Assembly (NCBI RefSeq): GCF_000612505.1
Contig: NZ_CP004078.1
Coordinates: 4,665,001-4,729,000 of the forward strand
From: Paenibacillus sabinae T27
GTDB lineage: Bacteria > Bacillota > Bacilli > Paenibacillales > Paenibacillaceae
Reading direction: 5' to 3'
DNA length: 64,000 nucleotides
Positions 52,055 through 62,700 of this stretch are shown here, piece by piece (position 1 is the stretch's first letter; every line of letters starts with the position of its first letter). Under the pieces are notes generated by a model. It was not told where the DNA came from. It saw nothing but the letters and a program-made list of their open reading frames with translations, and searched no databases. The position numbers and the translations under genes were made by a program.

Positions 52055-53518
52055 TTAGGCTCCTTTAATCTGCGCTTTGAGGCGGTCAATGACCCGGCTG
52101 CGTCCCATCAGAGCGATCGTCGCATTGAGGTCGCGGCCATGCGTCTGTCCGGTTACGGCGACACGGATCGGCATAAAGAGCCCCTTGCCCTTGTGTCCCG
52201 TCTCCTTCTGCACTGCTTTAATTAATGCCCCAATCGCGGCCGGTGTAAACTCTTCAGCCGCTTCGACTTTCGCCAAAAAGACGGAGAGCACTTCGGGAAC
52301 CTGGCTTTCCGACAAAATCTGCGCCGCTTCCGCCTCCAGCTCCAGATGGGTGCGGAAGAAGATTTCCGACAGATTCACAATGTCCGAAGCCGCCACCATT
52401 TGCTCCTGGTAAAGCGCGACAAGGCTTTCGGCCCAGACCCGCTGCTCATCGCTGAGCTCCGCCGGCAGTCTTCCGGCCTTCTGCAAATGAGGAATGGCCA
52501 AATTCGCAATCCGGACGGGGTCGGCCTGCTTGATGTAATGGTTGTTCAGATGCGCCAGCTTGTTCGTATCGAATACGGCCGGGCTCTTGGACAGACGGTC
52601 GGCGTTAAAGATGGAGATCAGCTCTTCCCTGCTGAAAATCTCCTCCTCACCTTCTGGCGACCAGCCCAGGAGCGCAATAAAGTTGAACAGCGCTTCCGGC
52701 AAGTAACCCAGATCCTCGTACTGCGAGATGAACTGGATGATGGATTCATTGCGCTTGCTGAGCTTCTTATGGTCATCGCCGACAATCAGGGTCATATGAC
52801 CGAACAGCGGTGCTTCCCATCCGAGCGCTTCATAAATCATAAGCTGACGGGGCGTGTTGGAGATATGGTCCTCGCCGCGCAGCACATGGGTAATCTTCAT
52901 CAAGTGGTCGTCGACGGCCACCGCAAAATTATAGGTTGGAATGCCGTCCTTCTTGACAATGACAAAATCGCCCATATCTGTTGTCTGGAAAGAGATCGGG
53001 CCTTTGACAATATCATTGAAGCTGTACGTGCGGTCTTCCGGAACCCGGAAGCGGATACTGGCGACGCGTCCTTCCGTCTCAAAGGCGGCGCGCTGCTCCT
53101 CGGTCAGATCACGGTGCTTTCCGGAATATCTTGGAGTCTCTCCCCGGGCAGTCTGCTCCTCGCGCTCCGCTTCCAGCTCTTCCTCGGTGCAGTAGCAGCG
53201 GTAAGCCAGACCGCGGTCGATCAGATCCTGCCAGTACACGCGGTACAGATCGAGCCGCTCCGTCTGGCGGTATGGGCCGTATTCGCCGCCGACATCAATG
53301 CTTTCATCCCAATCCATCCCAAGCCATTTCAAATATTTCAGCTGGCTTTCCTCGCCGCCGGCAATATTGCGTTTCACATCCGTATCCTCGATCCGGATAA
53401 TGAATTTGCCGCCCTGGTTCCGGGCGTACAAATAATTAAATAAAGCCGTTCTGGCATTGCCGATATGTAAATGTCCCGTAGGGCTAGGCGCGTAGCGCAC
53501 CCGGACTTGGTCTCCCAT
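52055..53518 (-). CDS. gltX: glutamyl-tRNA synthetase
   Basis: 487 residues, class [21 protein letters not shown] (9-28) carries the HIGH motif, and [12 protein letters not shown] the KMSKS loop. A four-Cys zinc-like insertion is reduced: [13 protein letters not shown]. In Firmicutes lacking GlnRS this enzyme usually also makes Glu-tRNA-Gln for the GatCAB route; no glnS is in this window. GGAGGAACGAAA precedes the ATG. Confidence 0.97.
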   Translation of the reverse strand: MGDQVRVRYAPSPTGHLHIGNARTALFNYLYARNQGGKFIIRIEDTDVKRNIAGGEESQLKYLKWLGMDWDESIDVGGEYGPYRQTERLDLYRVYWQDLIDRGLAYRCYCTEEELEAEREEQTARGETPRYSGKHRDLTEEQRAAFETEGRVASIRFRVPEDRTYSFNDIVKGPISFQTTDMGDFVIVKKDGIPTYNFAVAVDDHLMKITHVLRGEDHISNTPRQLMIYEALGWEAPLFGHMTLIVGDDHKKLSKRNESIIQFISQYEDLGYLPEALFNFIALLGWSPEGEEEIFSREELISIFNADRLSKSPAVFDTNKLAHLNNHYIKQADPVRIANLAIPHLQKAGRLPAELSDEQRVWAESLVALYQEQMVAASDIVNLSEIFFRTHLELEAEAAQILSESQVPEVLSVFLAKVEAAEEFTPAAIGALIKAVQKETGHKGKGLFMPIRVAVTGQTHGRDLNATIALMGRSRVIDRLKAQIKGA

Positions 53519-53574
53519 TTTCGTTCCTCCGCTCTTTCATTTGGATTGATCTCTCAATCTCGGTCATCTCATGA

Positions 53575-54753
53575 TCATAGCATATTTTGGAGCAGACAGA
53601 CAATAGATTGGGCGGCGATGCCCTCGCCCCTTCCGGTGAAGCCAAGCTGCTCCGTGGTGGTCGCCTTCACGTTGACCTGTGACGGCTCCGCTTCCAGCGC
53701 CCGCGCGATAATTTCCGCCATTTGCGGAATATAAGGCGCCATTTTCGGCTTCTGGGCGATAATGGTGGAATCGACATTGCCCAGCCGGTAGCCGCGCTCC
53801 TTGGCCAGCGCCCAGACGTGCTCCAGCAGCTTCAGGCTGTCAGCATCCTTGAAAGCGGGATCTGTGTCGGGGAAATGCCGTCCGATGTCCCCAAGCCCCA
53901 GCGCGCCGAGGATGGCGTCGCTGATCGCATGCAGCAGCACGTCGGCGTCCGAATGGCCCAGCAGCCCCTTTTCGTACGGTATGGTTACGCCTCCGATGAT
54001 GCATGGCCGTCCTTCGACCAGCTGATGCACGTCAAATCCTTGTCCTACAGCAATCATGCCTGTCCCTCTCTCCTCGTGCCTTACTGTGAATTCCGCATAT
54101 TCCAGATCATCAGGCGTCGTAATTTTAATATTGCCGTAGCTTCCTTCCACTACCGCTACTTCGATTCCCGCCCGCTCCGCGAGACTGGAATCGTCGGTGC
54201 CTACAAAGCCTTCCTTATCCGCAGCTTCATAAGCCGCCAGCAGCTCGGACAGACGAAAAGTCTGCGGGGTCTGAATGGCCCACAGACTTCGCCTGTCCGG
54301 CGTCGAGAGCACGCTGCCCCGGTTGTCCACCTGCTTGATGGTATCCTTCACCGGAACGGCAAGGACCGACGCTCCTGTCCGCACCGCTTCTTCGTAGCAG
54401 CACTCGATGTCCGCTGGACGCACAAAGGGCCTGACTCCGTCATGGACCATGACCCATTCCGTACTCAGCTGCCCCAGCCCGCGGTATACGGAGTGCTGCC
54501 GCTCGGTTCCTCCGGCAACAATCGCTTTTACCTTGCTCAGCCCGTATGCTTCAGTCCATTCCCGGCAGCGGTCCAGATCATCCGCTCCGACAACGAGCAC
54601 AATCTCGGAAATCAGACCGTGCCGCTGGAATACTTCCAGCGTATGCACGATAATCGGTTTGCCCTGCAGCAGCAAGTACTGCTTGCTCTCCGCCGTTCCC
54701 ATACGCGTTCCTCTGCCTGCCGCCACAACGACGACGCCGACACTGTTTGCCAT
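53575..54753 (-). CDS. ispDF: in-frame fusion of IspD and IspF (MEP isoprenoid pathway)
   Basis: 392 residues. Residues 1-232 are IspD, 2-C-methyl-D-erythritol 4-phosphate cytidylyltransferase ([37 protein letters not shown]). Residues 233-392 are IspF, 2-C-methyl-D-erythritol 2,4-cyclodiphosphate synthase ([45 protein letters not shown]). The parts equal the separate proteins of B. subtilis in length, with no linker. An ATG at 54057 (Met233) still has GAGGAGAGAGGG before it, so free IspF might also be made. IspE, the intermediate enzyme, is not here. Confidence 0.9.
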   Translation of the reverse strand: MANSVGVVVVAAGRGTRMGTAESKQYLLLQGKPIIVHTLEVFQRHGLISEIVLVVGADDLDRCREWTEAYGLSKVKAIVAGGTERQHSVYRGLGQLSTEWVMVHDGVRPFVRPADIECCYEEAVRTGASVLAVPVKDTIKQVDNRGSVLSTPDRRSLWAIQTPQTFRLSELLAAYEAADKEGFVGTDDSSLAERAGIEVAVVEGSYGNIKITTPDDLEYAEFTVRHEERGTGMIAVGQGFDVHQLVEGRPCIIGGVTIPYEKGLLGHSDADVLLHAISDAILGALGLGDIGRHFPDTDPAFKDADSLKLLEHVWALAKERGYRLGNVDSTIIAQKPKMAPYIPQMAEIIARALEAEPSQVNVKATTTEQLGFTGRGEGIAAQSIVCLLQNML

Positions 54754-54800
54754 TCTTTTTATGCTCCTGTCCGCTTGTGGGGTTATTTCACTATACCCCC

Positions 54801-54829
54801 ATCATAACGCGTTTGACGGGCATTTCCAA
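54801..54829 (-). promoter_or_regulatory. promoter of ispDF
   Basis: Minus-strand TTGGAA (54824-54829), a 17-base spacer and TATGAT (54801-54806), between the yacL terminator and the ispDF ATG. Confidence 0.6.
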
Positions 54830-54853
54830 GACTGGCGGCCCAACCTCCGGCCA

Positions 54854-54894
54854 ACAAAAACAAGGCGTTCAAACGGTTTACCGTTCAAACGCCT
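54854..54894 (-). terminator. intrinsic terminator after the PIN/TRAM protein gene
   Basis: On the minus strand, AGGCGTTTGAACGG pairs with CCGTTCAAACGCCT around TAAA with a two-base internal mismatch, followed by TTGTTTTTGTT, a few bases past the stop. Confidence 0.8.
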
Positions 54895-54899
54895 CGGCA

Positions 54900-55988
54900 T
54901 TACTGCGCTTTTTCCAGAAGCTTCGGCTTGGCAAAAATCATTCGTCCCGCCGATGTCTGCAGCACGCTGGTCACCAGCACCTCCATCGTGGTGCCGATAA
55001 ATTCGCGGCCGCCCTCCACGACGATCATCGTGCCGTCATCCAGATAAGCGACTCCCTGACCGTGCTCCTTGCCGTCCTTGATGACCTGGACGACAATCTC
55101 TTCGCCCGGCAGCACAACCGGCTTCACCGCGTTGGCCAAATCGTTGATGTTCAGCACGGATACGCCCTGCAGCTCGCAGACTTTGTTCAAATTGAAATCG
55201 TTGGTCACGACTTTGCCATGCAGCACCTTGGCCAGCTTCACCAGCTTGCTGTCCACCTCCGAGATTTCCTCGAAATCCCCTTCGTAGATCAGCACCTTAA
55301 CATCCAGTTCTTTTTGGATTTTGTTGAGGATATCCAGGCCCCGGCGTCCGCGGTTCCGCTTAAGCAGATCGGATGAGTCCGCAATATGCTGCAGCTCCTC
55401 CAGAACGAATTCTGGGATAACGATCGTTCCCTCAATAAAACCGGTCTTGCAGATATCCGCGATCCGTCCGTCGATAATGACGCTGGTGTCGAGAATCTTA
55501 TGCTCCTCCGGCGCCGGACCTTCCGGCTCCTCTGCCGGGCCGAACCGCCCGGTTGCCCACAGCGCGCCCAGCTCTCCCTTTTTTTCCAGGCCGATCCGCA
55601 GTCCGAGATACCCGAGGCCCGCCGTAACCGGCACCTGAAGCAGGTCGCCCGCCCTTCCAAGCCATGCCATGCAAGGATAGAGCAGCAGCGATAGCAGCAA
55701 TCCTCCGAGCAGCCCCGCCGTCCCGGCAGCCAATTCATCCATTGGCACCCGCGAACAGTAAAGCGCGGTCTCCCGCAGTCTTGCTTCTGCCCAATCTGCG
55801 CATAACGCCACCGCAATCAAAAAAATAATGGCACCCAGCACTGCAAACATAAAACTTCCTTCAAGCGGCAGGCTGTTCCCGAGTCGGGCCATGCCTTCCG
55901 GAAAATCCCGCTCCGCAGCTTGGTACAGCGAATAGCCGGTCCAGCCACCGCATAATGCGGCAAATAGTAAAATCCACTTTTTCCACAT
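54900..55988 (-). CDS. membrane-anchored PIN/TRAM-domain protein (YacL type)
   Basis: 362 residues, as in B. subtilis YacL. Four hydrophobic spans (about 4-22, 45-65, 86-108, 119-134) are followed by a PIN nuclease-like domain (about 166-280: [37 protein letters not shown] acidic sites) and a C-terminal TRAM domain (about 285-345, [20 protein letters not shown]). The conserved acidic residues suggest RNase activity, but the substrate is unknown. AAGGAGG precedes the ATG. Same position as in B. subtilis, between disA and ispD. Confidence 0.9.
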   Translation of the reverse strand: MWKKWILLFAALCGGWTGYSLYQAAERDFPEGMARLGNSLPLEGSFMFAVLGAIIFLIAVALCADWAEARLRETALYCSRVPMDELAAGTAGLLGGLLLSLLLYPCMAWLGRAGDLLQVPVTAGLGYLGLRIGLEKKGELGALWATGRFGPAEEPEGPAPEEHKILDTSVIIDGRIADICKTGFIEGTIVIPEFVLEELQHIADSSDLLKRNRGRRGLDILNKIQKELDVKVLIYEGDFEEISEVDSKLVKLAKVLHGKVVTNDFNLNKVCELQGVSVLNINDLANAVKPVVLPGEEIVVQVIKDGKEHGQGVAYLDDGTMIVVEGGREFIGTTMEVLVTSVLQTSAGRMIFAKPKLLEKAQ

Positions 55989-56126
55989 AATTTGCGCACC
56001 TCCTTTATTCTCACGCCCTATCCCCCAGTATGTTCCAATTTGCGGAACGGTAATCGTGCTAAGCCTATTTTTTTAGCGGGGAGGGACAAAGAACCGGCTT
56101 ACCGGAATTTGCGGCTTTTTACCCGG

Positions 56127-56156
56127 TTGAAAAGGAGGTTTTGGGTAGCATATAAT
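56127..56156 (+). promoter_or_regulatory. promoter of the plus-strand unknown gene
   Basis: TTGAAA (56127-56132), an 18-base spacer and perfect TATAAT (56151-56156). About 85 bases upstream of the 131-residue gene. Confidence 0.65.
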
Positions 56157-56245
56157 GAACTCATTCAAGAAGGAACGGCTGTGCCGTCTTTTGAAGGAGC
56201 TGCATCCGTTCCACACTGATACTTCATGAAACGGGGGGAATGGAA

Positions 56246-56641
56246 ATGAGCGCACCAAGTTTGCAGGCTTTTCAGGACCAGGTCTCGGAGCTGCTGCTTA
56301 GACACCGCAGTCTGCTGGACGTGCTGTCCAAGAACGATCAGAGCAGCGCCTCGGTCAACCGCGCCGTCGTCAAAGCGATCACGGAATGCGGCTGCATCGA
56401 GCTTCATGCCACCAAGCAGGTATTTGAATCCGGCGTAAGTCTGGAGGAAGCGAAGGAAAAGGCGGGAACCCACGTTAAAGGAGAGCTGTGCGAGAACTGC
56501 CGTGAGGTAATCGGTTCCGAACTGGGCCGGGAGCTGTTCTACATGTCGGCCATGTGCAATTTGCTTGGCATCAATATGGACGAGGTTATCGTGAAGGAAT
56601 CCCAGAAATGCGCAACGCTCGGACTGTTTAATTTGTCGTAA
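56246..56641 (+). CDS. unrecognised 131-residue helical protein, MazG-like C-terminal half
   Basis: I do not recognise a firm family. The ATG at 56246 is chosen because GGGGGG lies seven bases before it; the ATG at 56240 is too close. The product is all-helical and soluble. Residues about 85-130 (ELGRELFYMSAMCNLLGINM, then DEVIVKESQKC) resemble the last helices of MazG-like nucleotide pyrophosphohydrolases, but the EExxE metal cluster is not clear. Cys residues occur in ECGCIE, CENC and KCATLG, and could bind a metal. It stands alone on the plus strand between yacL and pssA with its own promoter and terminator, an insertion relative to B. subtilis. Confidence 0.6.
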   Translation: MSAPSLQAFQDQVSELLLRHRSLLDVLSKNDQSSASVNRAVVKAITECGCIELHATKQVFESGVSLEEAKEKAGTHVKGELCENCREVIGSELGRELFYMSAMCNLLGINMDEVIVKESQKCATLGLFNLS

Positions 56642-56694
56642 AGACAAGATCATGCTGTTCTTTTTTCGCATACAACCCGCCGTAAATATAAAAC

Positions 56695-56740
56695 AAGAGC
56701 CGGTCGCCACACCATTTCAAGCGTGGAACCGGCTCTTTTA
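56695..56740. terminator. bidirectional terminator between the unknown gene and pssA
   Basis: AGAGCCGGT plus CCAC pairs with GTGG plus ACCGGCTCT across a loop, followed by TTTTATTATT on the plus strand and TTGTTTTATATT on the minus strand. It serves both convergent genes. Confidence 0.85.
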
Positions 56741-56749
56741 TTATTCAAA

Positions 56750-57490
56750 CTATCCGTTCTTCGAGTGATAAGCCTCTTCGTCTGAACGGTGTCTACGGTT
56801 TCGGCGGCGGCGTCTGGCTGCCAGTCTGTCAAAGTTCTGCTTCAAGCCGTACAGGGCATAGAGGGCCAGCAGGCCGAAGATCATTTTGGAAATCTGCTCG
56901 GGAAAAACAACGGCAACCGCGACGGCGATAACAATCACAACAGGAGCTCCGACAACCGCTTTTTTCGGCAAGCCGATTTTCTTAAAATTCGGATATTTCA
57001 CGGTGCTGACCATCAGGTACGACAGCAGCAGCGTTGCGACAACCATAAAAGGAGCGGATACATCCTTGTGGAACAGGGACAGTGTAGCCAGTACGCCACC
57101 GGCTGCCGGAATGGGCAGGCCTATAAAGTAACCCGGAATGCCCGGATGAACGTTGAAACGAGCCAGGCGAAGCGCGCCGAACATGGGAAAAATGGCGGTA
57201 ACCGACCAAGCCAACGCATTATTCAAATCGTGCAGGCTGGTCACGTACATGATGAGAGCGGGTGCGACACCAAAGGATACGACATCCGACAGCGAGTCCA
57301 GCTCTTTGCCGAATTCGCTCTCCGCGCCAAGGGCACGGGCAACGCGTCCGTCCAGTCCGTCGGCCAGCATTGCGATAATCACCATAATCGCCGCCATGCC
57401 GATTTTACCGTCGAGCGCCATCATGATGCCAAACATTCCGAGCAGCAAATTGCCCAACGTGAATAAACTCGGAATCGACTTTTGTATCAT
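56750..57490 (-). CDS. pssA: CDP-diacylglycerol-serine O-phosphatidyltransferase
   Basis: 246 residues, integral membrane. The CDP-alcohol phosphotransferase motif is complete: DGLDGRVARALG followed by GKELDSLSD. Six or more hydrophobic spans (IPSLFTLGNLLLGMFGIMMA to about residue 215) precede a basic tail (RRRRRNRRHR). Makes phosphatidylserine, the precursor of phosphatidylethanolamine. GAGGTGACGAA precedes the ATG. In B. subtilis pssA is elsewhere, so its place between disA and yacL is lineage-specific. Confidence 0.94.
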   Translation of the reverse strand: MIQKSIPSLFTLGNLLLGMFGIMMALDGKIGMAAIMVIIAMLADGLDGRVARALGAESEFGKELDSLSDVVSFGVAPALIMYVTSLHDLNNALAWSVTAIFPMFGALRLARFNVHPGIPGYFIGLPIPAAGGVLATLSLFHKDVSAPFMVVATLLLSYLMVSTVKYPNFKKIGLPKKAVVGAPVVIVIAVAVAVVFPEQISKMIFGLLALYALYGLKQNFDRLAARRRRRNRRHRSDEEAYHSKNG

Positions 57491-57543
57491 TTCGTCACCT
57501 CTATATTTATTCGGTAAAGTCTCAATGTCTCCAACATTACGTG

Positions 57544-57572
57544 ATTGTATGTTATTTACATTTGTCTGTCAA
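57544..57572 (-). promoter_or_regulatory. promoter of pssA, overlapping the disA 3' end
   Basis: Minus-strand TTGACA (57567-57572), a 17-base spacer and TACAAT (57544-57549). The -35 lies inside the last codons of disA. Confidence 0.75.
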
Positions 57573-58629
57573 TAAGAACTTGCTTTTGCAGCCGCTTCAA
57601 TCCGTCCTGAATCCCCCGGGCCCGAGCCTCCCCGATTCCATCGACCTCATCCAGCTCCGCTATGCTTGCAGTCATCAGATTGGGCAGCATTTCGAAACGT
57701 TCCACCAAGTTATGAATAATGACATTCGGCAGCCGCGGAATTTTGTTCAGCAGGCGGTAGCCGCGCGGCGTGACCGACTCCTCGGAAGCCACCGCAGTAC
57801 CGGAAAAGCCGAGCAGCCGGGCAATATGATTATCGTCCATCAGCTCGTCGTCGCTCGCCCGCTTCAGTCCGGCGATGATTTCGCGGATTTTGTCCTCTTC
57901 CTCTTCCTTGGCATAGTCTCTGTACAAAAGCCATGCCTCTTCCTCTGTATTTCCAACCAATTCTTCCATCTGCATGCTAATCAGGCGCCCTTCGTTGCCC
58001 AGCTCGATGATGAAGCGCTTGATTTCCGTCTTGATCCGGAGAACCATCTCCACCCTCTGGATAACGCCGATCACTTCCGGCAGGCTGACTATGCCCTCGT
58101 ATTCCGAAGCCGACAGGTTGGTCAGCGATTGAGTAAGCACAGCCCTGTACTTCTCCAGCGTCTGAATCGCCTGATTGGCCTTGGTCAGAATAACGCCGAT
58201 GTCTTTGAGCGCGTATCGGATGGAGCCCTGATAAAGCGTGATGATATTGCGACGCTGCGAAATGGATACGACCAGCTTTCCGGTCTGCTTCGCGACCCTT
58301 TCGGCCGTCCGGTGCCGGATGCCGGTCTCGATCGAGGAAATTGATGAGTCGGGAATAAGCTGGGTGTTGGCGTACAGAATCCGTTTCAAATCCTCGCTTA
58401 GAATAATCGCGCCGTCCATTTTGGCCAGTTCGTATAAATAGTTCGGCGAGAAATCGCAATTGATGGAAAAGCCCCCCTCGACCACCTCCATGACCTCGGG
58501 ACTGTAGCCTACGACGATCAGCGCGCCCGTCTTGGCCCGGAGCACATTTTCCAACCCTTCCCTAAACGATGTGCCCGGTGCGGCTAGCCTGAGCAGTTCG
58601 TTCATATTTTCCAATTGGTGGTCTTTCAT
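57556..58629 (-). CDS. disA: DNA integrity scanning protein, diadenylate cyclase DisA
   Basis: 357 residues. The DAC domain makes cyclic di-[13 protein letters not shown] (71-80) has DGA and GIRHRTAER (103-111) has RHR. A helical spine and C-terminal helix-hairpin-helix domain ([20 protein letters not shown]) bind branched DNA. DisA delays sporulation when DNA is damaged. It follows radA by 12 bases, a pairing conserved in Bacillales and functional, since RadA inhibits DisA. Confidence 0.97.
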   Translation of the reverse strand: MKDHQLENMNELLRLAAPGTSFREGLENVLRAKTGALIVVGYSPEVMEVVEGGFSINCDFSPNYLYELAKMDGAIILSEDLKRILYANTQLIPDSSISSIETGIRHRTAERVAKQTGKLVVSISQRRNIITLYQGSIRYALKDIGVILTKANQAIQTLEKYRAVLTQSLTNLSASEYEGIVSLPEVIGVIQRVEMVLRIKTEIKRFIIELGNEGRLISMQMEELVGNTEEEAWLLYRDYAKEEEEDKIREIIAGLKRASDDELMDDNHIARLLGFSGTAVASEESVTPRGYRLLNKIPRLPNVIIHNLVERFEMLPNLMTASIAELDEVDGIGEARARGIQDGLKRLQKQVLIDRQM

Positions 58630-58640
58630 TCTTCTGCCCC

Positions 58641-60008
58641 CTAATCTAACGCGACCGCTAATGCGTCTGCCACAGTATTTACTCCGATAATCTGGATATC
58701 CTTCGGATGCTTCCAGCCCTTCAGGCTCTTCTCAGGCAAAATGACCCGCCGGAATCCCAGTTTGGCCGCTTCCCTGACCCGCGTTTCCGCACGCGAGACG
58801 CCTCTAACTTCACCTGTCAGTCCGACCTCTCCGAAAAAGACATCGTAAGGCTTTGTCGGGATATCGCGAAAGCTGGAAGCAATACTGATCGCAACCGCCA
58901 GATCAATGGCCGGCTCATCCAGCTTGACTCCTCCCGCGACATTCAGATAAGCGTCCTGATTCTGCAGGAACATGCCCATCCGCTTCTCCAGGACGGCAAT
59001 GATAAGCGCCATCCTTTGGTTGTCAAGCCCGGTGGACATACGCCGCGGAGAAGGAAAATGCGTAGCGGCAACGAGCGCCTGGAGCTCGACCAACACCGGC
59101 CGCGTACCTTCCATACTGGCGACGACCGTGGAGCCAGCAACGCCGAGGGGCCGCTCGGACAAGAACAGCTCGGACGGATTTTCGACCTCCGACAAGCCGA
59201 TTTCGCCCATTTCGAATATGCCGATCTCATTCGTCGAACCGAAACGGTTCTTGACCGCACGCAGCAGCCGGTATGTGTGATGGCGCTCGCCCTCGAAATA
59301 GAGCACACAGTCTACCATATGCTCCAGCATCCGTGGCCCGGCAATTGCGCCTTCCTTCGTCACATGACCGACAAGCACAGTGGCGATGCCGCGGATTTTG
59401 GCGATTCTCATGAATCTTGTCGTACATTCGCGAACCTGCGATACGCTTCCCGGCGCGCTCGTCACTTCAGGAAGAAACACGGTCTGAATGGAGTCGATAA
59501 CCAGGAACTGAGGCTGAATGGCCTCAATCGCTTCCTCAATTGCCTCCATATTCGTCTCGCACAGCACATACAGCTCGGAGGACAACGCTCCAAGCCGGTC
59601 CGCGCGCAGCCTTGTCTGGCGTACCGATTCCTCTCCCGAGATATACAGCACGCGCAGTCCCTGCGTAGTCAGCGCATGGGAGGTCTGCAGCAGCAGCGTC
59701 GATTTGCCAATGCCGGGATCGCCGCCGACAAGCACGAGAGAGCCCGGCACAATCCCTCCGCCCAGCACCCGGTTAAGCTCGCCGATGCCGGTCAGGATGC
59801 GGGGTTCCTGATTACTTTCTATATTTATGATGGACTGGGGCTTTTCTTTACTATGAAAAACGGGGGTATTCATTCCCTGGGTTTTGACTACGCTTTCTGT
59901 TTCTTCGACCATGCTGTTCCAAGCCTGGCAGCCCGGGCATTTGCCGAGCCACTTCGGAGACTCGTATCCGCATTCGGCGCAGTAAAATTTAGTTTTTGTC
60001 TTAGCCAT
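58641..60008 (-). CDS. radA: DNA repair protein RadA (Sms)
   Basis: 455 residues from the ATG at 60008 with AAGGAG upstream. Zinc finger C10-x2-C13 and C24-x2-C27, a RecA-like core with Walker [11 protein letters not shown] (95-104), the KNRFG motif and a C-terminal Lon-like domain. A branch-migration helicase for recombination intermediates. Followed at once by disA. Confidence 0.96.
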   Translation of the reverse strand: MAKTKTKFYCAECGYESPKWLGKCPGCQAWNSMVEETESVVKTQGMNTPVFHSKEKPQSIINIESNQEPRILTGIGELNRVLGGGIVPGSLVLVGGDPGIGKSTLLLQTSHALTTQGLRVLYISGEESVRQTRLRADRLGALSSELYVLCETNMEAIEEAIEAIQPQFLVIDSIQTVFLPEVTSAPGSVSQVRECTTRFMRIAKIRGIATVLVGHVTKEGAIAGPRMLEHMVDCVLYFEGERHHTYRLLRAVKNRFGSTNEIGIFEMGEIGLSEVENPSELFLSERPLGVAGSTVVASMEGTRPVLVELQALVAATHFPSPRRMSTGLDNQRMALIIAVLEKRMGMFLQNQDAYLNVAGGVKLDEPAIDLAVAISIASSFRDIPTKPYDVFFGEVGLTGEVRGVSRAETRVREAAKLGFRRVILPEKSLKGWKHPKDIQIIGVNTVADALAVALD

Positions 60009-60135
60009 AATTTCTCCTTCGGACAGATGAAGCATGCCGCATTTCCTTCAAATCGCGGATATTTTCCTGTCATTCAAAGTTTACCATTTAAGGGCTGTGA
60101 ACGAAAGAGCAATTGGAAAATGGCCGGGCGCACAT

Positions 60136-60179
60136 TAAAAAGGAGAGCCTGCTTCCGATTGAGGAAGCGGCTCTCCTTC
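60136..60179 (-). terminator. intrinsic terminator after clpC
   Basis: On the minus strand, AAGGAGAGCC plus CTTCC pairs with GGAAG plus GGCTCTCCTT, followed by TTTAATG. It separates the ctsR-type operon from radA-disA. Confidence 0.9.
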
Positions 60180-60211
60180 TGGTTACCTATCTATCACTTC
60201 AGGCTGTAAAT

Positions 60212-62665
60212 TTATTCTGCGTCCTTCTCTAGCGATACCGGCTCTTTCTTGCGTACGGTCAGTTCGCCGTTCTCTTCGTCAATCTTGAGCAAATCGCCCT
60301 TGGCAATATTGCCCTTCAGCATCTCTTCGGACAGACGGTCCTCGATATGCTTCTGGATCGCGCGGCGCAGCGGACGCGCGCCGAAGGCCGGATCAAATCC
60401 TTCTTTGGCCAGGAAAGCTTTCGCAGTGTCCGTCAGTTCGAAATCGACGGCGTATTCACGCAGCCGCTTGCGCAGCTCTTCGGACATCAGCGTAACGATC
60501 TCGGCGATGTGCTTCTCTTCCAGAGAGTGGAAGACGATGATTTCGTCGATCCGGTTCAGGAACTCCGGACGGAAGCTCTTCTTCAGCTCATCCATGACCT
60601 TGCCCTTCATGCTCGAGTACTCGGCGCCGGCATCCTGAACGGCTGTAAATCCGAGCGTGGAATTCCGTTTAATCGCTTGAGCACCAACGTTCGAGGTCAG
60701 AATGATCAGCGTATTGCGGAAATCGACCACGCGTCCTTTGGAATCGGTCAGACGTCCGTCTTCCAGCACTTGCAGCAGAATGTTGAATACTTCAGGGTGA
60801 GCCTTCTCGATTTCATCAAGCAGGACCACGGAGTAAGGTTTGCGACGTACTTTCTCGGTGAGTTGTCCGCCTTCCTCATAACCGACATATCCCGGAGGCG
60901 CCCCTACAAGGCGGGAAGTGGAGTGTTTCTCCATGTACTCCGACATATCGATACGGATAACGGCATTCTCGTCTCCGAACATCGCTTCAGCAAGCGCACG
61001 TGCCAGTTCCGTCTTACCAACCCCAGTCGGGCCGAGGAAGATAAAGGAGCCCATCGGACGCTTCGGATCTTTCAGTCCTGCGCGCGCCCGGCGGATCGCC
61101 CGGCTGACCGCTTTGACGGCTTCATCCTGGCCGATTACCCGGTCATGCAGCAGAGCTTCCATATTGAGCAGGCGTTCCGTTTCTTCCTCTTTCAGCTTGT
61201 TGACCGGAATGCCGGTCCAGCTTGCCACCACTTGAGCGATATCCTCAGGGGTAACCTCGGAATCGGTGCGGCCTTGTTTTTCTTTCCATTGATTCTTCGT
61301 TGTGTCGAGCTCTTCACGGATCTTTTGCTCCGTATCACGAAGGGCAGCCGCTTTTTCGAACTCCTGGCTTTGAACAGCGGCGTCTTTCTCCTTGCGGATA
61401 TCGTCCAGACGCGTTTCAAGCTCTTTCAGATTCGGCGGAATCGTGTAAGAGTTCAGCCTTACTTTCGAGCCCGCTTCATCGATCAGGTCGATCGCCTTGT
61501 CCGGCAGGAAGCGGTCGGTGATATAGCGGTCGGACAGCTTCACGGCTTGAATGATCGCCTCATCTGTAATTTTTACGCGGTGATGCGCTTCATAGCGGTC
61601 ACGCAGGCCGTAAAGGATTTGAACGGCCTCGTCCGGAGTAGGCTGATCCACCGTGATGGGTTGGAAACGACGCTCCAGAGCCGCATCCTTCTCGATGTAC
61701 TTGCGGTACTCATCCAGCGTTGTCGCGCCGATGCATTGCAGCTCGCCGCGGGCCAACGCAGGTTTCAGAATGTTGGAGGCGTCAATGGCGCCCTCAGCCC
61801 CACCTGCACCGATCAGCGTATGCAGTTCGTCGATGAAGAGCACAATGTTGCCCGCCTGACGAATTTCATCCATGATCTTCTTGAGACGATCTTCGAATTC
61901 ACCGCGATATTTAGTGCCGGCAACGACCGAGCCCATATCCAGCGTCATTACACGCTTGTCGCGCAGTGTTTCGGGAATCTCGTTATTGATAATCTTTTGG
62001 GCCAAGCCTTCGGCGATTGCCGTTTTACCAACCCCCGGCTCACCGATCAGCACCGGATTATTCTTCGTCCGGCGGCTCAGCACCTGAATGACGCGTTCAA
62101 TCTCTTTGCTGCGCCCGATAACCGGGTCAAGATGTCCGTCTTTGGCATAGGCCGTCAGGTCGCGGGCCAATCCGTCAAGCGTCGGTGTGCTTACATTGGA
62201 AGGACCGCCGCTGTGGCTCGAAGTGGACTCGCTGCTGCCGAGCAGCTGCAGAACTTGCTGGCGGGCCTTGTTCAGGCTGATGCCAAGATTGTTCAAGACG
62301 CGTGCTGCTACGCCTTCTCCCTCGCGGATAAGTCCGAGCAGGATGTGCTCCGTACCAACGTAAGTGTGGCCCAGCTTGCGAGCTTCATCCATGGACAGCT
62401 CGATAACCTTTTTGGCGCGCGGAGTGTACGCAATGTTTGTCGGTTGCTCCTGTCCTCTGCCGATCAGCGTTTCAACCTCGTCCTGAATTTTTTCAAGACC
62501 GAGACCAAGAGCGATCAAGGCTTTGGCGGCGATACCGTCGCCCTCGCGGATAAGTCCGAGCAAAATATGTTCTGTGCCGATATTATTGTGTCCCAGCCGG
62601 ACGGCTTCTTCCTGTGCCAGCGCCAGCACCTTTTGCGCGCGTTCCGTAAATCTGCCAAACATCAT
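60212..62665 (-). CDS. clpC: ATP-dependent Clp protease ATP-binding subunit ClpC
   Basis: 817 residues. Two N-terminal Clp repeats ([15 protein letters not shown], twice), first AAA+ domain with [10 protein letters not shown] (about 209), a middle domain with UVR-like helices, and a second AAA+ domain with [10 protein letters not shown] (about 546) and a C-terminal D2 small domain. Unfolds phosphoarginine-marked proteins for ClpP; its adaptors McsA/McsB are upstream. The first of two ATGs is best placed for GGAGG. Confidence 0.98.
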   Translation of the reverse strand: MMFGRFTERAQKVLALAQEEAVRLGHNNIGTEHILLGLIREGDGIAAKALIALGLGLEKIQDEVETLIGRGQEQPTNIAYTPRAKKVIELSMDEARKLGHTYVGTEHILLGLIREGEGVAARVLNNLGISLNKARQQVLQLLGSSESTSSHSGGPSNVSTPTLDGLARDLTAYAKDGHLDPVIGRSKEIERVIQVLSRRTKNNPVLIGEPGVGKTAIAEGLAQKIINNEIPETLRDKRVMTLDMGSVVAGTKYRGEFEDRLKKIMDEIRQAGNIVLFIDELHTLIGAGGAEGAIDASNILKPALARGELQCIGATTLDEYRKYIEKDAALERRFQPITVDQPTPDEAVQILYGLRDRYEAHHRVKITDEAIIQAVKLSDRYITDRFLPDKAIDLIDEAGSKVRLNSYTIPPNLKELETRLDDIRKEKDAAVQSQEFEKAAALRDTEQKIREELDTTKNQWKEKQGRTDSEVTPEDIAQVVASWTGIPVNKLKEEETERLLNMEALLHDRVIGQDEAVKAVSRAIRRARAGLKDPKRPMGSFIFLGPTGVGKTELARALAEAMFGDENAVIRIDMSEYMEKHSTSRLVGAPPGYVGYEEGGQLTEKVRRKPYSVVLLDEIEKAHPEVFNILLQVLEDGRLTDSKGRVVDFRNTLIILTSNVGAQAIKRNSTLGFTAVQDAGAEYSSMKGKVMDELKKSFRPEFLNRIDEIIVFHSLEEKHIAEIVTLMSEELRKRLREYAVDFELTDTAKAFLAKEGFDPAFGARPLRRAIQKHIEDRLSEEMLKGNIAKGDLLKIDEENGELTVRKKEPVSLEKDAE

Positions 62666-62700
62666 AAGTCTGCACCTCCATAAATAATAAATATTTATAA

